From NCBI GenBank assembly GCA_963798795.1, contig CAWCUZ010000009.1, positions 1-16,058 of the forward strand: DNA of 16,058 bases, written 5' to 3'. Under the pieces are notes generated by a model that did no database searches, had not been told where the DNA came from, and saw only the letters and a program-made list of their open reading frames with translations. This stretch comes from CAWCUZ01 sp963798795 (GTDB lineage Bacteria; Acidobacteriota; Vicinamibacteria; Vicinamibacterales; SCN-69-37). Each line of letters opens with the position of its first letter. Position 1 is the first letter of the stretch. Made by a program: the position numbers and the translations under genes. Below are positions 7,822 to 12,953 of the stretch, in pieces.

Positions 7822-8772
7822 TCATCGCGTCCGATGGAACGACAGCGTCGTCCCGTCGGCTGACAGCGTGAGCACGTCGCCGGCAATCGAGGCCTCACCG
7901 ACCTGCTGCTGACCGGTCGCCTCCGAACGCAGGCGGCCGTCCGGGTCGACCGACCAGCGTCCGGTCGTATCGCCGCCGATGGGGCGTCGAACGACGACCG
8001 TGCCATCGGCGCGAAAGTCCAGCGTCAGAAGGCCACCCATCGCCCACGTTCCGACGATCGCCTCCGCGAGCGGGCGCGGATCGCGTGGCGCCGCCCGAGC
8101 GTCCGAGGCCGTCCGCTGCTGGTCGGTCTGCCAGGCGGCGGCGACGGCTGCGGCATCGGCGAGCGCCTCCGCCCGCTGCGTCGGGTCGTGTGACAGCACC
8201 GCCGCGGCGAACGACTTGAGGGCGCTCAATGGATGGTCGAGCATGTCGCCTGCCGACACGTGCGCCGGTAGCGGCTCCAGGTTCACCACACGGCGGCTTC
8301 TGGGCAGGTAGAACAGCCGCACGTAACCCACGTCGGGCGCGGCGTCGAACCCCGCCGGACCGACGGCGAACCGCCGGCCTTCGACGAGCAGGTAGTGCGT
8401 CGGAGGCGCGGGGGTCCGCGACCGGGGAAAACCGTGTCGCTTGCGGATGGCGCCCTCCACGGTCTCGACGCGGCCTTCGTGAATGTCCTGCACCAACCGA
8501 TTCCCGATGCCCAGAGCGTTCAGCGTCGTCAACACGCCAACGGCGCTCGCTGCCGCGCCGGCCCATGGTGGCCACCACGCTCGTGGCGCGGAGGCCAGGC
8601 CACGGAGGAGCATCACGCCGCCGACGACCAGGATTGCGCCCATCATCAGCTGCGTGCCGCGGTTCATCCGGGCCAAGCGGAGGAGGCTGGCGCGCTGGCC
8701 CGCGGTCAACGTCCCGCTGCGATTGGCCTCCAGGGCATCTGCCGGAAACACCGTGGTCGACGGAGGCGTCAT
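7822..8772 (-). CDS. Two-helix membrane protein with C-terminal lipocalin-like beta domain
   Basis: The protein has 316 residues from ATG 8772 and I do not recognise a named family. After a polar N-terminus there are two hydrophobic helices at about 41-60 (QLMMGAILVVGGVMLL) and 68-90. A region of about 93-168 (IHEGRVETVEGAIRKRH…RRFAVGP…VRLFYLPRSRRVVNLEPL) looks like the short beta fold found after paired helices in other unannotated membrane proteins. An Ala-rich linker leads to about 239-316, IVGTWAMGGLLTLDFRADGT…GRWSVDPDGRL…LTLSADGTTLSFHRTR. This WxxDxxGxL pattern is typical of small lipocalin-like sheets. The ribosome-binding site is weak. The long ORFs on other frames here are composition shadows. 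Confidence 0.75.
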   Translation of the reverse strand: MTPPSTTVFPADALEANRSGTLTAGQRASLLRLARMNRGTQLMMGAILVVGGVMLLRGLASAPRAWWPPWAGAAASAVGVLTTLNALGIGNRLVQDIHEGRVETVEGAIRKRHGFPRSRTPAPPTHYLLVEGRRFAVGPAGFDAAPDVGYVRLFYLPRSRRVVNLEPLPAHVSAGDMLDHPLSALKSFAAAVLSHDPTQRAEALADAAAVAAAWQTDQQRTASDARAAPRDPRPLAEAIVGTWAMGGLLTLDFRADGTVVVRRPIGGDTTGRWSVDPDGRLRSEATGQQQVGEASIAGDVLTLSADGTTLSFHRTR

Positions 8773-9100
8773 GAGCGGCGTGCCTGCAACTGTGACGAGC
8801 CGGCAGCGCAACCGGCGCCGCCAGGAGCTGGGAGATTGCAATCCTACCACCGCGGGCGAAACCGAGACGGGCGCTCACCTGCCATCGCGGCGCCCTTCCA
8901 GGCGATTGCCGTTGCGGACAGATGCCATCCGCGCCACGGCAATCGCCAAGGCCGGGTTCTCGCCGTCTTCGACTGACCAGCACGCGCTGAGCGCAGAGAA
9001 GGCGACCGAAGAGCTAACCACCTTCAGCAGGGACGCCCTCACGGCCGCCGGCACCTCGTAACCCGATCGCCGGGTCGGACAGTGCACGTCCCATGGCTCC
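8773..9100. other. Intergenic stretch with palindromes, no convincing gene
   Basis: This gap lies between two - strand genes. It contains a 47-base nested palindrome (listed separately) and a small perfect hairpin ACCCG-N5-CGGGT at 9061-9075, 25 bases beyond the stop of the glycine-zipper gene. A 70-codon ORF on the - strand (8875-9087) has no ribosome-binding site or family resemblance, and I do not call it. No tRNA or known RNA motif is visible. Confidence 0.5.
8901..8947. repeat. 47-base nested palindrome (perfect 12-bp outer stem, 5-bp inner stem)
   Basis: The arms GGCGATTGCCGT (8901-8912) and ACGGCAATCGCC (8936-8947) are exact reverse complements. Inside them, GCGGA (8914-8918) and TCCGC (8928-8932) form a second stem closing a 9-base loop, with a bulge of one base on one side and three on the other. 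There is no T-run on either side, so it is not a standard intrinsic terminator. It lies 154 bases downstream of the glycine-zipper gene and about 130 bases upstream of the next - strand start. It could be an RNA structure, a REP-type element or a protein site. Confidence 0.75.
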
Positions 9101-10264
9101 TTACGGCACGCGGTTGCGCGTCACGGCCGTCAACGTCACCTCGGATCCAGGCCGAAGGTCCAGTTGTTCGTGGCCCTGCGAAACAATCACGCCGCCGGTG
9201 CCTCCGACCAACGCGCCGACCGCGGCGCCCTTGCCACCGCCGGCGATCGAGCCGATGATCGCGCCGATCGCGGCGCCGATCGCGCCGTTCTGAATCGTCG
9301 TGTCCCGGCGAGTCGCCTCTCGCACGTCACCGTCCTCGTTCACGCGCAGCAGCGTGCCGTCGGAGAGACGCACGGTGTTCAGGTTGGCGTCGAAGTCGGT
9401 CGACTGCCCGCGCAGCTGCATGGTCTGGAAGTCCATGCGGATATCCTGGCTGGTCCCGTTGTTCCGGTACCCACTCAACCGGGAGACGACGCCATCGATC
9501 CGGGCGCCCTGGAACTCACCCGCGCTGCGCACGGTCATCGTGAACGGCTCACCGTTTCGGGAAGCGCGCATGCTGAGCGGTGTATCGAGTGTCGCAACGA
9601 GCCGCAGGCCGTTCGGCACGATCATGGCGCCGGAGTCGCGCCTGGCTCGTGTGCCGTAATCCGGGCCGTACCCACGCGCGGAGTCGTACACGTCCCAGCG
9701 CGGGGCCGTGTCGGTCCGGCGGTAGTAGCTCTGAATCGTCACCGGCTGCCGCAGGTCGTCGTCGTCCAGGCGCCTCGTGACCAGCAGGCCCGCGCCATTG
9801 TTGAGTGCCTGGAACGTCACTGAGAAGTCGCTGCCGCGGCCTCCACCGGTGGTCGAGACCGTCAACTGATTGCGGTTGAGCTCTGTCCGTGTGTTGACCG
9901 TTCGCCCGTTCGGTCCTCCTTCGCGGCGCGTCTGGCCGTTCGCGTCGAACACCGAGCGCGGGCCGCGCGAAGACGCGATGGTGATCGTGCGTCCGCGTCG
10001 ATCGATCGAGAGCGTCTGCGGGGGGTCGAGCCGGCTGAGCAGGCTCTGATAGGCCCGATCGCGCTGGCCCGGCGGCAGCGAGCGTGTTGCAGCCTCGGCG
10101 GCGCGCTGTGGGTTGCCGCCTCGCGTGCTCTCGAGTTCGTACGTCCCTGACAGGGGGGCGAAATTCGAATCCTGATTCCGCTGGCGCTGCGCCGTGAGGC
10201 TCAGACTTCCAGCGGTCAACAGGGCGAGCGTCACCCATCCCACAACTTGTCGTGTTCGTTTCAT
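9101..10264 (-). CDS. Exported protein with C-terminal glycine zipper (YMGG-like)
   Basis: The protein has 387 residues. ATG 10264 is preceded by GAGGGAGA with good spacing. A signal peptide is clear: MKRTRQVVGWVTLALLTAGS and on to about residue 26. The mature part is rich in Arg, Asn, Asp and Thr and looks like beta-sheet repeats (SGTYELESTRGG; TLSIDRRGRTITI; DGTLLRVNEDGDV). Residues 327-361 form a glycine zipper (AIGAAIGAIIGSIAGGG and AAVGALVGGTGGVIV) of the YMGG/Rick_17kDa outer-membrane type, followed by a short basic tail with SEVTLTAVTRNRVP. Such proteins sit in or against the outer membrane. It lies downstream of, and on the same strand as, the GlsB and lmo0937-type genes. Confidence 0.85.
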   Translation of the reverse strand: MKRTRQVVGWVTLALLTAGSLSLTAQRQRNQDSNFAPLSGTYELESTRGGNPQRAAEAATRSLPPGQRDRAYQSLLSRLDPPQTLSIDRRGRTITIASSRGPRSVFDANGQTRREGGPNGRTVNTRTELNRNQLTVSTTGGGRGSDFSVTFQALNNGAGLLVTRRLDDDDLRQPVTIQSYYRRTDTAPRWDVYDSARGYGPDYGTRARRDSGAMIVPNGLRLVATLDTPLSMRASRNGEPFTMTVRSAGEFQGARIDGVVSRLSGYRNNGTSQDIRMDFQTMQLRGQSTDFDANLNTVRLSDGTLLRVNEDGDVREATRRDTTIQNGAIGAAIGAIIGSIAGGGKGAAVGALVGGTGGVIVSQGHEQLDLRPGSEVTLTAVTRNRVP

Positions 10265-10293
10265 GAATGTCTCCCTCAACGTCAACAGCATGG

Positions 10294-10318
10294 CCGGGCC
10301 GCGCCAATCGCGGCCCGG
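10294..10318 (-). terminator. Perfect 10-bp hairpin between the GlsB-type and glycine-zipper genes
   Basis: CCGGGCCGCG (10294-10303), loop CCAAT, CGCGGCCCGG (10309-10318). It lies 35 bases after the GlsB-type stop and 29 bases before the glycine-zipper start on the - strand. There is no U-tract, so it may be a terminator that needs help, an attenuator in the leader of the next gene, or an mRNA-stabilising structure. Confidence 0.5.
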
Positions 10319-10353
10319 AATAGGTCAGCGGGTGCTGAACGGCACAGGCCTTC

Positions 10354-10644
10354 TCAGGCCCTGGCCCATCGTCGTCCGGACAGCAGGTGCAGCAGCGCGA
10401 CGAACAAGGCCGCACCGACGATCGACCACACGATCCCGAACGGCCGGCCGCCGACCTGGAGGACGAGCGGCTCTGAGAGATGAAGCTGGCGGGCCACCCA
10501 CGGCCCGAAGAGCGCGCCGATGAAACCGAGCGCCACTGACACGATGAGTCCACCACGCACGCCGCCCGCGAGCGCTTTGCCGATCGCGCCGCAGATGGCC
10601 GCGATCACGATGAGCACGATGAGTCCCGACAGTGAGAGCGTCAT
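10354..10644 (-). CDS. GlsB/YeaQ/YmgE-family stress-response membrane protein
   Basis: The protein has 96 residues, with three hydrophobic segments (about 5-25, 30-52 and 65-90) and the family's glycine pattern: AAICGAIGKALAGG, then GGLIVSVALGFIGALFGPWV. This is the Transgly_assoc family of small inner-membrane proteins, linked by expression data in other bacteria to acid, salt and envelope stress; the molecular role is unsettled. A strong AAGGAG ribosome-binding site lies 7 bases before ATG 10644. It follows the lmo0937-type gene by 30 bases and probably shares its transcript. Confidence 0.93.
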   Translation of the reverse strand: MTLSLSGLIVLIVIAAICGAIGKALAGGVRGGLIVSVALGFIGALFGPWVARQLHLSEPLVLQVGGRPFGIVWSIVGAALFVALLHLLSGRRWARA

Positions 10645-10674
10645 GGATGAACTCCTTGTGGCCGGATTCGGCCC

Positions 10675-10830
10675 CTAGCCGCGGACCGGATTGCGGCCCT
10701 GAATGACCCGCAGAAGCACGACGACAATCGCGACCACGAGGAGGATGTGAATGAACCCCCCAAGCGTGTAGCTCGTGACGACGCCGAGCAGCCAGAGGGC
10801 GAGAAGGATGACGATGAGTGTGGACAGCAT
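10675..10830 (-). CDS. lmo0937-family (DUF5670-like) very small membrane protein
   Basis: The protein has 51 residues, too short for usual ORF cut-offs. It reads MLSTLIVILLALWLLGVVTS, then YTLGGFIHILLVVAIVVVLL, ending RVIQGRNPVRG. The two hydrophobic helices with GG-x-IH-LLVVA-hV between them and a final basic R-x-hQGR match the lmo0937 family. An AGGA ribosome-binding site lies 9 bases before ATG 10830. Members are often next to GlsB-type and YtxH-type genes, as here, and are thought to belong to the envelope stress response. Confidence 0.88.
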   Translation of the reverse strand: MLSTLIVILLALWLLGVVTSYTLGGFIHILLVVAIVVVLLRVIQGRNPVRG

Positions 10831-10857
10831 GTTGTGCGTTCCTTTCGCGAGCGTGAC

Positions 10858-11057
10858 TCATCGTAGGCCGGCGCCTCCTCGAGAGGCTGTTCCCTTGTGC
10901 ACACGTCCAGCGATCGGCTGCGTGTCATCCTCGCCCTCATCGACTACAGCGGCGCGCTCCCGCTCATCGTCAACCACTCGCTCCTGAGCGTCGTCCGGCG
11001 GTCGGTGAGCATCTGTTTCAGGTCGGCTTCTCGGAGCGTGATTCTGGTCGCGTTCAT
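10858..11057 (-). pseudogene. Probable fragment of a TraR/DksA-like regulator, frameshifted
   Basis: On the - strand, MNATRITLREADLKQMLTDR (from ATG 11057) continues RTTLRSE and then runs to a stop at 10943-10945. A one-base frame change near 10980 opens VVDDERERAAVVDEGEDDTQ, ending in a TGA at 10858-10860. Basic coiled-coil residues (ADLKQMLTDRRTTL) followed by an acidic VVDEGEDDTQ resemble the N-terminal helix of TraR/DksA-type proteins from Acidobacteriota. The C-terminal zinc-finger part (C-x2-C…C-x2-C) is missing. It could be a degraded gene, a short variant, or a coincidence of composition. It precedes the lmo0937-type gene by 27 bases on the same strand. Confidence 0.35.
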
Positions 11058-11097
11058 CGGCATGGCCGGCAGCATGGCGGAACGCCGTTTGGCCCGC

Positions 11098-11113
11098 TGT
11101 ACCGTTCTGTACA
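11098..11113. promoter_or_regulatory. Inverted repeat TGTAC-N6-GTACA upstream of the YtxH-type gene
   Basis: A perfect 5-base dyad with a 6-base spacer lies 47 bases before the YtxH-type ATG and 40 bases upstream of the - strand fragment start, in a divergent intergenic region. Its size suits a dimeric regulator. No clear sigma-70 promoter pair could be placed around it. Confidence 0.35.
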
Positions 11114-11160
11114 CGATCTCTTGACCCGGCGACCGTACGATTGCAAGTGGAGTAACGCAC

Positions 11161-11538
11161 ATGAACTCAGACTCACAACCGCGTCGGGACTACCGTCTCA
11201 TCCTTGGACTCCTGACGGGCACCTTCGTCGGCGCCGGGCTGGCGATGTGGCTCGCTCCACGCGCCGCCGCCGAACTGCGCGACCGACTGACCGACGCGGC
11301 GACCGGTCTCCGCCAGCGGGCGTCCGAACGGTATCAACAGGCCAGCGCGCGCGCTGGCGATGCGATCGACGACGTGACACGGAAAGCTCAGGGTGTCCGT
11401 GACGACGTCGCCGACGGAGTGGCCCGAGGCGCGCACGAGGTCGAGCGGCTCGCGACTGCCGCCAAGAGCGAACGAGCGGGCGAGTCACGCAAGCCGGTGG
11501 GCATCGATCGGCCGACGTCGAAACCGCGCGCCGTGTAG
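11161..11538 (+). CDS. YtxH-like membrane-anchored protein
   Basis: The protein has 125 residues with one N-terminal hydrophobic helix at about 12-32 (RLILGLLTGTFVGAGLAMWL), immediately followed by APRAAAELRDRLTDAATGLR. This is the YtxH pattern of GLL-x-G-hh-G-A…LAP-x-x-G/A. The rest is a predicted amphipathic coiled coil with repeats resembling apolipoprotein/LEA helices (QQASARAGDAIDDVTRKAQG). A GGAG ribosome-binding site lies 8-9 bases before ATG 11161. YtxH proteins are general-stress proteins in Gram-positive bacteria and widespread in others. Gene order here (divergent from lmo0937/GlsB types) suggests one envelope-stress module. Confidence 0.88.
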   Translation: MNSDSQPRRDYRLILGLLTGTFVGAGLAMWLAPRAAAELRDRLTDAATGLRQRASERYQQASARAGDAIDDVTRKAQGVRDDVADGVARGAHEVERLATAAKSERAGESRKPVGIDRPTSKPRAV

Positions 11539-11601
11539 CAGCCGTGGACGAAAGCGCTCACGGGCGCCCGCGCCGCCGCTGGGTCTGAGCTCTGCCGATT
11601 G

Positions 11602-11757
11602 GGCGACCAGCCGGCGCGCGTCTATGTTGATTCCGGTATCGGTGTACGCACACGCGTCCCCAAACTGGGCGGCGCAATCCGCGTCGACGTCGCGCGCGGT
11701 CTGCGTGACGGGCAAACCAGATTCTCACTCGGCTGGTTCGAGGCGTGGCCCTGGTGA
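11602..11757 (+). pseudogene. Orphan C-terminal strands of an outer-membrane beta-barrel (Omp85/D15-like)
   Basis: Read in one frame to TGA 11755-11757 the sequence is GDQPARVYVDSGIGVRTRVP, then KLGGAIRVDVARGLRDGQTR, then FSLGWFEAWPW. The pattern hD-x-GhGhR-h-x-P-x-h-GG-x-hRhDhA-x-GL-DG-x-T-x-F-h-G is that of the last strands of the bacterial surface antigen (D15) barrel, and the chain ends in an aromatic residue as barrel proteins do. The frame stays open back to the YtxH stop (11538) but has no start codon or ribosome-binding site, and the barrel's remaining strands are absent. It looks like a truncated relic, or a tail whose body was removed by rearrangement. Confidence 0.45.
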
Positions 11758-11759
11758 GC

Positions 11760-11783
11760 GCGCTGTGCGTTTTGGCACAGCGC
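11760..11783 (+). terminator. Perfect 9-bp hairpin directly after the beta-barrel relic
   Basis: GCGCTGTGC (11760-11768), loop GTTTTG, GCACAGCGC (11775-11783), starting two bases after the TGA at 11757. Position and perfect pairing suit a transcription terminator, but no T-run follows. It supports the view that 11757 was a real gene end. Confidence 0.6.
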
Positions 11784-11822
11784 CTCGCGCCTCGGCTGGC
11801 TATGCTCCGGAGCGAGGCGTGT

Positions 11823-11998
11823 ATGCGGATGCGAACGCTCGTCGCGACGCTGTCGATGTCCTCGATCCTGTGGAGCGCGCCCGCCATGGCTCAGCAGGCC
11901 GACACCGACCAGCAGAACCGTGACGCGCTCCTGGGTGCAATGCCTCGACCACGACCGTGCTGCTCGTCCTCATCATCGCGATCCTGCCCGTCCGGTAG
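11823..11998 (+). CDS. Small exported or single-helix protein, frameshifted
   Basis: ATG 11823 follows GAGG with 6 bases spacing. MRMRTLVATLSMSSILWSAP and then AMAQQ form a standard signal peptide with an Ala-x-Ala cleavage site, followed by ADTDQQNRDALLGA. At about 11938 one base is missing. The other frame continues NASTTTVLLVLIIAILPVR to TAG 11996-11998, which is a transmembrane helix of sensible length. The restored product is about 58 residues, with a short polar segment between two hydrophobic ones. I recognise no family. The next gene starts 3 bases later, so the two are probably coupled. Confidence 0.6.
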
Positions 11999-12001
11999 GC
12001 C

Positions 12002-12670
12002 ATGAACAGGTCGCTCGTCTGCGCCGGCTCCGTCCTTTTCGCGCTGGGCGCGGGCGTGTTCCTGCTGTTCGTGCTGCCGGGGATCGGCGGCGTCATGCCC
12101 GCGGCGGTGCGGCCGAACGGCGGGACCGCAGTCGGCTGGTCGCTGCTGGCGGTCGCGGCCTCCGGCCTCGCGCTGGCCACGGGATCGGCGCTCGTGGGCT
12201 TCGGCGTTGGCCGCTGGCAGCGCGACGGAGACCCTCTCCGATTGACGGATCGCCCGAAGCCTGAGCGCCACCGACCGCGGCCGTCTTCCCGGAGCCTCTC
12301 CCGACGCGCCCGTGACGCGACGCGGTCGCTCGTGCGCTGTGCAATTCAGCGCACGGCCGCGGGGTCTCCGGCGCATACTGTGGCAGAGCACACGACGAAC
12401 CAACCATCCGCGGTCGCGGCCGAATATCGGCCGCTGTACAAGTACCTGGTCGAGAGGTTCGCGGACGTCGTGGTTCTGACGTTTTCGCAGATCGAAGACC
12501 TCCTCGGAAACCCCTTGCCGGAGATCGCGCGCGCCCAGCGGGAATGGTGGGCGACCCCGGCCGCCGAGGGTGCCCCATCAGTGCAGTCTCTTTCGTGGAC
12601 TCAGGCCAGCAGAACCGCGACACCAAATCTCCGGGCATGCGTCGTGGTCTTTGAACGCCGGTCCGCCTGA
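12002..12670 (+). CDS. Two-helix membrane protein reading into a DUF7662-like domain
   Basis: The open frame has 222 codons. Residues 1-72 hold two hydrophobic helices (VLFALGAGVFLLFVLPGIGG; WSLLAVAASGLALATGSALV). Residues 80-125 are Arg/Pro/Ser-rich and look non-structured. Residues 142-222 carry YRPLYKYLVERF…VVLTFSQIEDLLGNPLPEIA, REWWA, then LSWTQASRTATPNLRACVVV followed by FER. The LTF-x-Q/E-IE-x-LLG-x-PLP…WW…W-x-A order is that of DUF7662-type proteins, which are normally short and free-standing. A GTG at 12380 (residue 127) could start that domain alone, and a hairpin lies just before it (12332-12354). I suspect two genes joined by a lost stop, but a true fusion cannot be excluded. Confidence 0.6.
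   Translation: MNRSLVCAGSVLFALGAGVFLLFVLPGIGGVMPAAVRPNGGTAVGWSLLAVAASGLALATGSALVGFGVGRWQRDGDPLRLTDRPKPERHRPRPSSRSLSRRARDATRSLVRCAIQRTAAGSPAHTVAEHTTNQPSAVAAEYRPLYKYLVERFADVVVLTFSQIEDLLGNPLPEIARAQREWWATPAAEGAPSVQSLSWTQASRTATPNLRACVVVFERRSA
12332..12354 (+). terminator. Perfect 8-bp hairpin inside the apparent fusion ORF
   Basis: GTGCGCTG (12332-12339), 7-base loop, CAGCGCAC (12347-12354). It sits between the membrane half and the DUF7662-like half of the 12002-12670 frame, 25 bases before GTG 12380. That is where an intergenic terminator would be expected if the two halves are separate genes. No T-run follows. Confidence 0.4.
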
Positions 12671-12953
12671 GGGTTCGTGCGCACGTCATTCGGGCAATTC
12701 TGGTGCCGGTGGCCCACAGGTTCGATCGAAGGGCCGTTCCGCGACGAGTTGCTCGGTGCGCAGCGACTCGACGACCGCGCCCTGACGCTCGCGCCTGAGT
12801 CCTCAAACGAACCAGACGACGCTCCCGCGTCGTCTGGCGTAGTTCCCGTGAATGACCGGGCGCCGGCGACGAGAGCCAGGCCACCCGCCTCGAGGACGCG
12901 TGTGAGGCCTTGCGATCCGGCGAGCGATCATCGGTCAGGAACACCTATCGTCC
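12671..12953. other. Intergenic stretch between convergent genes
   Basis: It holds the hairpin at 12812-12837 and an open + frame from GTG 12677 with GPFRDELLGAQRLDDRALTL. That short block faintly resembles the N-terminus of cyclic-glucan-synthase-type proteins (…R-x-EL-x-x-x-ERLE-x…), but nothing downstream continues it. I do not call a gene. Confidence 0.4.
12812..12837 (-). terminator. Perfect 11-bp hairpin, probable terminator of the permease operon
   Basis: CCAGACGACGC (12812-12822), loop TCCC, GCGTCGTCTGG (12827-12837). It is 116 bases beyond the permease stop on the - strand, where a short TTCGTTT follows, the best approach to a U-tract among the hairpins here. It also lies beyond the DUF7662-like gene on the + strand, so it may serve both directions. 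Confidence 0.6.

Noticed and set aside
7240..7912. Two overlapping + strand open frames of about 205 codons
   Set aside because: They run opposite the two - strand membrane protein genes and the gap between them, and their translations are low-complexity and charged with no recognisable fold.
7895..8983. 362-codon - strand frame overlapping the 316-residue membrane protein
   Set aside because: The alternative frame is Arg-rich without helices; the chosen frame has clear membrane helices and a beta domain.
10155..10180. tRNA-like TTCGAATCC motif
   Set aside because: It lies within the glycine-zipper protein coding sequence and no cloverleaf can be built around it; no tRNA gene was found anywhere.
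12677..12800. Relic of a cyclic-glucan-synthase-type protein
   Set aside because: Only about 18 residues look similar and nothing downstream continues the match, so chance is as likely.
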